The notes below the pieces were generated by a model. It did not search any database, had not been told where the DNA came from, and was given only the letters and a program-made list of their open reading frames with translations. This document shows positions 59,342-64,000 of a stretch of 64,000 nt of DNA, in pieces (positions within the stretch are counted from its first letter, which is position 1; every line of letters begins with the position of its first letter). This DNA comes from Alphaproteobacteria bacterium (lineage in GTDB: Bacteria; Pseudomonadota; Alphaproteobacteria; Rhodobacterales; Rhodobacteraceae), in NCBI GenBank assembly GCA_030425145.1, contig JAUHVK010000006.1, positions 1-64,000 of the forward strand, given 5' to 3'. The position numbers were made by a program, and so were the translations under genes.

Positions 59342-60138
59342 GGTCCAACAGCGATGATTGGTGCTACCCGAGTCGAAATGGGGCCTCCAATCATATGATT
59401 GGGAATACCAATTTCTTTTGGAAGTGGCTCAGTTTGGAATTTTCCACTCTCGTATTTTTCTAATGCAAAATCCATGACTACACCATTCAATGCGCTAACA
59501 GTCCTCTCAACCCAAGCTGCCCAATCGGAAACAATCTCTCCTAGATCGTGTTTCTTTGGGTCGGACGCGACGTGCCTATGTAATCGCGAGGCAAAAGCGG
59601 CCTCCTCGCCGAACGGGAAGAATGAATTAAAGCGATTTTTGTGAAAATATAGGCAAAAATCGGTGCCGGGCGGAAGAGTTCTCAGATTTTTTCTGAAGGC
59701 TCTTTCTGGAACGTGGTTGCTTGTTTCATTGCGCATATACTCTGCAATCTTTGGTGTATCTTCCTGATCTCGCAATTCTGCGAGCGCTTTATTGATTATC
59801 GGCTTAAGTTCTTCATCAAGGCACTTGTTTTCAAGTTTTTCCAAGGACCGAACTAGCTCAAAGACCTTTGCAGAGAGCGTTCGCATGAAGAAATTCCACT
59901 GCAGTGCCAATGAAAAATTCCAGGGTTCCAATGCCGAGTTTGGCGGTATGCAGCAGATTTGTAGCCTTCTAAGAACATTGCACTCATTAGCTACATGACA
60001 AACGAGGGCGAAGTAGACCTTCTCGTCCTCGGTCAATTGCGAATAATCGTCCATCGTCAATTCGACTACGTCAAACGTAATCTTCTCATCCTTAGCGAGG
60101 TGTTTCCATCTTATCCATTTGATAAACTTCTTTATCAT
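59338..60138 (-). CDS. AT-rich hypothetical protein inserted in the AAA operon
   Basis: This 266-aa protein is predicted soluble, helical and rich in Lys, Glu and Phe, with no motif that I recognise. Its DNA is clearly more AT-rich than the genes on both sides and uses AT-ending codons that they avoid. It is nevertheless tightly fitted into the operon: ten bases after the AAA gene and with a four-base overlap with the next gene. This composition points to recent acquisition. It may be a cargo or accessory gene; function unknown. Confidence 0.6.
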   Translation of the reverse strand: MIKKFIKWIRWKHLAKDEKITFDVVELTMDDYSQLTEDEKVYFALVCHVANECNVLRRLQICCIPPNSALEPWNFSLALQWNFFMRTLSAKVFELVRSLEKLENKCLDEELKPIINKALAELRDQEDTPKIAEYMRNETSNHVPERAFRKNLRTLPPGTDFCLYFHKNRFNSFFPFGEEAAFASRLHRHVASDPKKHDLGEIVSDWAAWVERTVSALNGVVMDFALEKYESGKFQTEPLPKEIGIPNHMIGGPISTRVAPIIAVGP

Positions 60139-60148
60139 ATTTCTTTAC

Positions 60149-62083
60149 TCACCCCTTCCCCTCCAACCACCTCTTCTTCGCCTCTTCCGTCCGCCCGAAG
60201 TCCCGCACCATCGCTTCGATCGCCACCTCATCCGACTTGTCCGCATATCGGAATTCGGAATCCGCGTAGCGGTTGATCTCCTGGATCACCATCTCGACCG
60301 TGATCGGCCGCCGCAACTCCTCGATCATCGCCGCCTTCTCGTCATAGGGTTTGAACAGGAACAGGTCCGGCTGCTCCATCCATTCGTCCGGCAGTTCGAA
60401 ATCCATCGCGCGGACCTTCACCGCGTCGGTGATGTTCTTGATCGCGCGCCCCGTAAAGCGCGGGTCGGCCTCCTGAATGGCTTTGAGGTAGGTGCCCATC
60501 TTCGCAATCGTGTCGAGCGCGCCGATCTGCGACGATACCCGGTCGAACACCTCCATCAACCCCGGTTCCTTGGGCCGGTTGTGCGACTCGAACGACGCCG
60601 CCACCGCCTTCTGGATCTGCTGCGCGGCGTAAAGCTCGTGATCCCCCAGCGGAATGTCGTGCTTCTTGCCCATGAGCAGCGCAAGGATGTCGATGTAATC
60701 CTCCCGCGTCTGCGGCCCGTCCACAAGGAACCGCGCCCCCGCCCGCTGCCGCAGCGCATCGTCCACGTTCTCGGGGAAGTTCGAGAACATCCCGAAGGTG
60801 CAGTTCCCCCGCACCACGGTATTGGCCCCGGCGAACGCCTCCATGAACACCGCCGTGACCTCCTGCTGGCCCGCGCTGGACTGCCGGTCGCCGCGCTTGC
60901 CCGCAATCTGGTCGATATCGTCAATCGTCCCGAACCCGATCACGCCGGGGTCGAGCACGTTGTTGATAAACGCCTTCGCGTTCTGCCCCGACTTGCCCTG
61001 ATAGCTGTCGATATTGTCGATGCCAAAGTTCTGGTAGCGGAACGTATAACCCACATTCTGGCAATACTCGTGGATCATCCCCGCCATCATCTGGATGAGC
61101 GTCGTCTTCCCCGTCCCCGGCGCGCCGTCGCCCATGAAGGTAAAGATAAACCCCCCGAGTTCGGCAAACGGATTGAGTCGCCGCTCGAAATCATAGGCCA
61201 TCAGCATCTTCGCGAGCCGCATCGCCTGGTACTTGGCGATATGGTTGCCCACCACCTGATGCGGCTTCTTGAACTGCATGGTGAGCGTCGTGCCCTTGGC
61301 CTTGGTCGCGGGCGTGAACCCCTGGAGCGTCAGGTCATCCGCCTCCACCCGCCAATTGGCCGAAGTAAACGCCCCCGTCCGCGCCCCGTTTTGGGCACGC
61401 AATGCGATCCGTTCCATCAATTGCTCAGAGAACGCCAACACCGTCGCTACCATGCGCGGCTCATCACTCGCATGAGTGCTGAGCTTCTGGTCCAACTCCC
61501 AAAGCGCCCCATGCAGGGCCAACTGCGCGTTGTCGGTCAGAACCTCCTGCACCTCCCCCACATCGACCGTCACTTCCGACGCCTGCGACGCCAATAGAAA
61601 CGCCGTCGCATTGGCAAACACATAGCCAACCGCCAGCGCCTCGCCCTCAAGCAAAGCCGAAAACTCCGCTTTCCGATCCGCCCCCAATGAGCCCTGCAAA
61701 TTCGCCCGCTTCATCTCGCCCAAGGGCGTCGCGTCCGAAAACGCCTCACCCACAGCAAGCGCAATCCCAAGCGCCCGCCGCAGCCCATGCATCACCGACG
61801 CCTGCGCGGGCGACACGAGCGGATCATCTCCATCCGCCCCGGCAATCCGATCCAGCAGATGCACCCCCTCGGGCCGCGCCGTAGACCGTGTCACCAACCC
61901 CGGCGTCGTCGACCGAAACCGCCGCCGCGTTCCGATCCCTGAAGATCGCTCCACCGCCGCAGGTTCCGATGCTGCCGCCACCCGTGGCGTGTGATCGAAC
62001 CCCTCCAGCATCGCATTGGCCGCCGCATAATGCTTGCGGATCGCCTCTTCGCGCAATTCCATCAGATCTGACGTTATGGACAT
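60149..62083 (-). CDS. AAA-family ATPase, uncharacterised
   Basis: This 644-aa protein has an N-terminal region of about 300 residues without recognised motifs. An AAA module follows: Walker A G-D-G-A-P-G-T-G-K-T-T (Lys326), Walker B G-T-I-D-D-I-D-Q, a sensor-type N-C-T-F-G-M-F-S-N-F-P, and an arginine-finger-like D-D-A-L-R-Q-R-A-G-A-R. A C-terminal helical lid ends near residue 600. It probably works as an oligomeric remodelling ATPase. The partners on both sides, a coiled-coil protein, a 372-aa protein and membrane proteins, suggest a membrane-associated complex, but no function is established. Confidence 0.78.
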   Translation of the reverse strand: MSITSDLMELREEAIRKHYAAANAMLEGFDHTPRVAAASEPAAVERSSGIGTRRRFRSTTPGLVTRSTARPEGVHLLDRIAGADGDDPLVSPAQASVMHGLRRALGIALAVGEAFSDATPLGEMKRANLQGSLGADRKAEFSALLEGEALAVGYVFANATAFLLASQASEVTVDVGEVQEVLTDNAQLALHGALWELDQKLSTHASDEPRMVATVLAFSEQLMERIALRAQNGARTGAFTSANWRVEADDLTLQGFTPATKAKGTTLTMQFKKPHQVVGNHIAKYQAMRLAKMLMAYDFERRLNPFAELGGFIFTFMGDGAPGTGKTTLIQMMAGMIHEYCQNVGYTFRYQNFGIDNIDSYQGKSGQNAKAFINNVLDPGVIGFGTIDDIDQIAGKRGDRQSSAGQQEVTAVFMEAFAGANTVVRGNCTFGMFSNFPENVDDALRQRAGARFLVDGPQTREDYIDILALLMGKKHDIPLGDHELYAAQQIQKAVAASFESHNRPKEPGLMEVFDRVSSQIGALDTIAKMGTYLKAIQEADPRFTGRAIKNITDAVKVRAMDFELPDEWMEQPDLFLFKPYDEKAAMIEELRRPITVEMVIQEINRYADSEFRYADKSDEVAIEAMVRDFGRTEEAKKRWLEGKG

Positions 62084-62097
62084 CGGGCACGCCCCCG

Positions 62098-62119
62098 CTT
62101 CTTCTTTTCAAAAATATGC
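62098..62119 (-). repeat. 22-bp dispersed intergenic repeat, copy B
   Basis: Exact copy, on the minus strand, of the 22-base element at 3433-3454. It lies in the 64-bp gap between the 372-aa gene and the AAA ATPase gene, followed in the reading direction by CGGGGGCG. In contrast to copy A there is no strong hairpin directly before it. Confidence 0.6.
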
Positions 62120-62147
62120 AAACACGACCTCTCCAAAGGTGCGCCGC

Positions 62148-63266
62148 TCAATAACTCAAAACCCGCCCCGCATCGTTCACCACGAACTTTCGCACGCTGG
62201 CAAAGCCTGGCGGGTTCAATTCCGCCAGCGCCTGAAACGGCCGCTCCGGCAGGATCACCATGCGTTCGGTCGCCGTTGTCCCGGTCTCGGCCCCTCGTCC
62301 CGCAAACGGGTCCAGGGCAAACACCTCGCGGTCCACTTTGGAAAACCAGCCCGATTTCTCCTGCCGGACCCTTTCGCTTTCCAGCTCTTCGAGCGTCCAG
62401 GCCAGCGCCCAATCCTGCCCGTCGGGCGCACGCGCCTGCTCCAGCACATCGCGGATCGGGCCGGACTGTTGGGTGAAGGAATGCGAGTACATCGGCCCGA
62501 TGTGAAACCGCCGCAGCCGCTTGGGGTGCAGATCGTCGAAGGTCTCGTCAAACCCCTGCGCGATGGTCAAAAGCTTCAGCCCGCCAAGCGATTGCGCCAT
62601 CAGATGCGCCTGCACCTCGGGCCAGCGCCGGTCGTCCTTGGGAAGCGCATCGCGCCCGCTGTCCTCGACCTCCATCAGGTAGATCGTCGGCAGGTTCACC
62701 TGGCTGTCATAGACCCCCCAATGCAGCAGATACCGCCGGCGCGGCTCGGTCCCCGACAGCCACAGGCATTGCGGATCATTGCGTGCCCAGAACAACTTTC
62801 CGCGCGTCAGTTCCTCATAGTAAAGCCGCTGGCTCATCGTGAACTGTAACCGCGTCGGGATCGCCTGATCACCGATGATCTCGGCCACCATCTGGTCCTT
62901 GAGCACGTCGACCGAGGGCATGGTCCGCAAATGCTGATCCGCCTGCGCGGCATCATTCGCCATAACCAGCAATTCCGTCACCGTCGGAAACCCGCTGTCC
63001 TTCACGTCCATCGTCAAAGAGCCGAAGAACTGCCCCGTGTCGCGCCCAACCAGCAGGTACTTCATCGACAGCGCCCGGAAGGTCAGGTTGAGCGCCGTCA
63101 CATAGCGCGTCAGAACCTCGACCTCATCTTTGGTCAGACGCTTCTCCACATGTAGCATCGCGGCAACCCGGCCCAGATGGACGAGGATCTTTTCGAACTT
63201 TGCAAAATACCGGCGGCTGGCTTGGGTGTCAGGCAGGCCCCGGTGATCATTGGCCGCGTTGGTCAT
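62148..63266 (-). CDS. uncharacterised 372-aa protein of the AAA operon
   Basis: This 372-aa protein is not recognised. It is predicted soluble. The N-terminal 90 residues are helical; the middle carries W-L-S-G-T-E-P-R-R-R-Y-L-L-H-W-G-V-Y and Y-L-M-E-V-E-D-S, and the C-terminal half has R-R-F-H-I-G-P-M-Y-S. There is no nuclease, kinase or membrane signature. It overlaps the coiled-coil gene by four bases and precedes the AAA ATPase by 64 bases, so it is a likely partner of both. Confidence 0.65.
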   Translation of the reverse strand: MTNAANDHRGLPDTQASRRYFAKFEKILVHLGRVAAMLHVEKRLTKDEVEVLTRYVTALNLTFRALSMKYLLVGRDTGQFFGSLTMDVKDSGFPTVTELLVMANDAAQADQHLRTMPSVDVLKDQMVAEIIGDQAIPTRLQFTMSQRLYYEELTRGKLFWARNDPQCLWLSGTEPRRRYLLHWGVYDSQVNLPTIYLMEVEDSGRDALPKDDRRWPEVQAHLMAQSLGGLKLLTIAQGFDETFDDLHPKRLRRFHIGPMYSHSFTQQSGPIRDVLEQARAPDGQDWALAWTLEELESERVRQEKSGWFSKVDREVFALDPFAGRGAETGTTATERMVILPERPFQALAELNPPGFASVRKFVVNDAGRVLSY

Positions 63267-64000
63267 GCTCCATACAGGTTCTTGTCATGTTTCTCGACGA
63301 TCGCTTGGAAACGGCGGGCAAAGCGTTCATCCGCCTTGGCCTTGGCCTCAAGCACCTCGCGGGCGAACACCATGTGGTCCTCGTGGCTTTCCAGCATGTC
63401 GGCCATCTTCTGATTGGTCGCTGCGCCGATCCCGGCCATCGCGGTCTGGGCTTCCTGATCGGTCTTCACCCCGATCTCGTTGATCCGGTGCGCCACGTCC
63501 TGCTGCTGCGCGGTCTTGAGAGACTTCGACAGCGCATCATACAGAACCACGCGCTGCTTGGTGTCGGTCTGGAGCTTGTTGATCAGCACCATCTGCGTCG
63601 CCGCCTGGTTCTGCAGCGAGTCGATCCAGGTCTTGCCCTTCTCGATATAGCGCTCAAGCGTCTGGCTCTTGGCCAGTTTGACCTGCTCGTCCTGCACCAT
63701 GGCGTTGTAGGCGGCGTTCAGCTCGGCCAGTTCGGTTTCCAGCTTGGTTCGCGCGGCGGCATCCTGTTCGACGCTGATCTTGTTTTCCAACTCGATGATC
63801 TTGGGGTCCATCGCCAGAATCTCGGCCCGAACGCTCTCAAGCTCACCAACAGTCGCTTCGCGTTCATCCAAGGTCTCGGAAAGGTTCACTTCCACCTTGT
63901 CCTTCTGCTCGTTGAGCAGATTCAACTGGCCCTGTAGCAGATTCACGATCACGTCCGATTTGGCGATCAGATCCTGCAGTTTATCGTCAATGGACGCGGT
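63263..64000 (-). CDS. coiled-coil protein (partial at the right edge)
   Basis: The frame is open to the window edge, so the start is outside; at least 245 residues are present. Nearly the whole visible length is charged, heptad-like helix (L-S-E-T-L-D-E-R-E-A, A-R-T-K-L-E-T-E-L-A-E-L), with no membrane segment. The general pattern is reminiscent of TelA-like toxic-anion-resistance proteins, but the resemblance is weak. It is the most upstream visible gene of the AAA operon and overlaps the next gene by four bases. Confidence 0.65.
   Translation of the reverse strand, partial: TASIDDKLQDLIAKSDVIVNLLQGQLNLLNEQKDKVEVNLSETLDEREATVGELESVRAEILAMDPKIIELENKISVEQDAAARTKLETELAELNAAYNAMVQDEQVKLAKSQTLERYIEKGKTWIDSLQNQAATQMVLINKLQTDTKQRVVLYDALSKSLKTAQQQDVAHRINEIGVKTDQEAQTAMAGIGAATNQKMADMLESHEDHMVFAREVLEAKAKADERFARRFQAIVEKHDKNLYGA

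Noticed and set aside
60119-61597. A 492-codon plus-strand frame opposite the AAA ATPase gene
   Set aside because: The product is extremely arginine/leucine/histidine-rich, without family features; the minus strand carries intact Walker motifs.
1-64000. CRISPR arrays, tRNA/rRNA genes, integrases, transposases and prophage genes
   Set aside because: I looked for repeat-spacer arrays, tRNA-like cloverleaf ends and typical mobile-element proteins and found none. Small tRNAs are hard to exclude by eye, but no gap is suited to one except possibly 14418-14588, where no cloverleaf was apparent.

Overview
The window looks like a chromosomal segment of a marine alphaproteobacterium of the Rhodobacteraceae (roseobacter type). 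The reasons are high-GC coding sequence with ATGA/TGATG-coupled operons, a complete beta-hydroxyaspartate cycle, membrane-bound cytochrome c urate oxidase (PuuD), Xsc plus SoeABC sulfonate/sulfite genes, a 2-aminoethylphosphonate (AEP) operon, and DUF1523/DUF6638-type proteins. The placement is inferred from gene content only. No rRNA, tRNA, CRISPR array, insertion sequence or phage gene was seen.

Layout. (1) 1-4472: bhcABCD, the beta-hydroxyaspartate cycle, which turns two glyoxylate into oxaloacetate; bhcA is cut by the left edge. A lone ACR3 arsenite exporter follows (4477-5562, minus). (2) 5731-14417: purine-ring catabolism: NCS2 permease, AllA, a PuuE-UraD fusion, HIU hydrolase and PuuD. 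It is interrupted by a small tautomerase/OsmC/methyltransferase operon with a divergent HxlR-type regulator. The end product of the purine route is glyoxylate, the substrate of the Bhc cycle next door. (3) 14589-15440: an orphan hypothetical gene. (4) 15592-24286: a seven-gene operon (N-formylglutamate amidohydrolase-like, TRAP transporter QMP, glutamine-synthetase-like ligase, aldehyde and iron alcohol dehydrogenases) with a divergent RpiR regulator. I read it as a gamma-glutamylation route for an amino alcohol or amine. (5) 24283-40322: a phosphonate island: PhnW-PhnA-PhnY for AEP, a GpdQ-like phosphodiesterase, a PbfA-like PLP enzyme, a DMT permease, a LysR regulator, a phosphonate monoester hydrolase/sulfatase, and a five-gene ABC importer preceded by a perfect PhoB box. 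(6) 40323-45196: a small polysaccharide patch with an acyltransferase-3/SGNH protein lacking its expected catalytic residues, a GT4 glycosyltransferase and a Wzy/ligase-like protein. (7) 45494-57021: sulfonate dissimilation: Xsc, acetate kinase, a short Pta, citrate synthase, SoeABC sulfite dehydrogenase, two NTF2-like proteins and a LacI regulator; a LacI-type operator lies in front of soeA. (8) 57080-64000: a minus-strand operon of poorly characterised genes: coiled-coil protein (cut by the right edge), a 372-aa unknown, an AAA ATPase, an AT-rich 266-aa unknown, a DUF6638-like protein, an 88-aa membrane protein and a DUF1523 protein.

The common theme is two-carbon and heteroatom scavenging: purines to glyoxylate to oxaloacetate, phosphonates to acetate plus phosphate, sulfonates to acetyl phosphate plus sulfite. 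The best candidates for something undescribed are the PhoB-controlled phosphonate-ester island, the gamma-glutamyl amine/alcohol operon, and the AAA-ATPase/coiled-coil operon at the right edge with its AT-rich insert.
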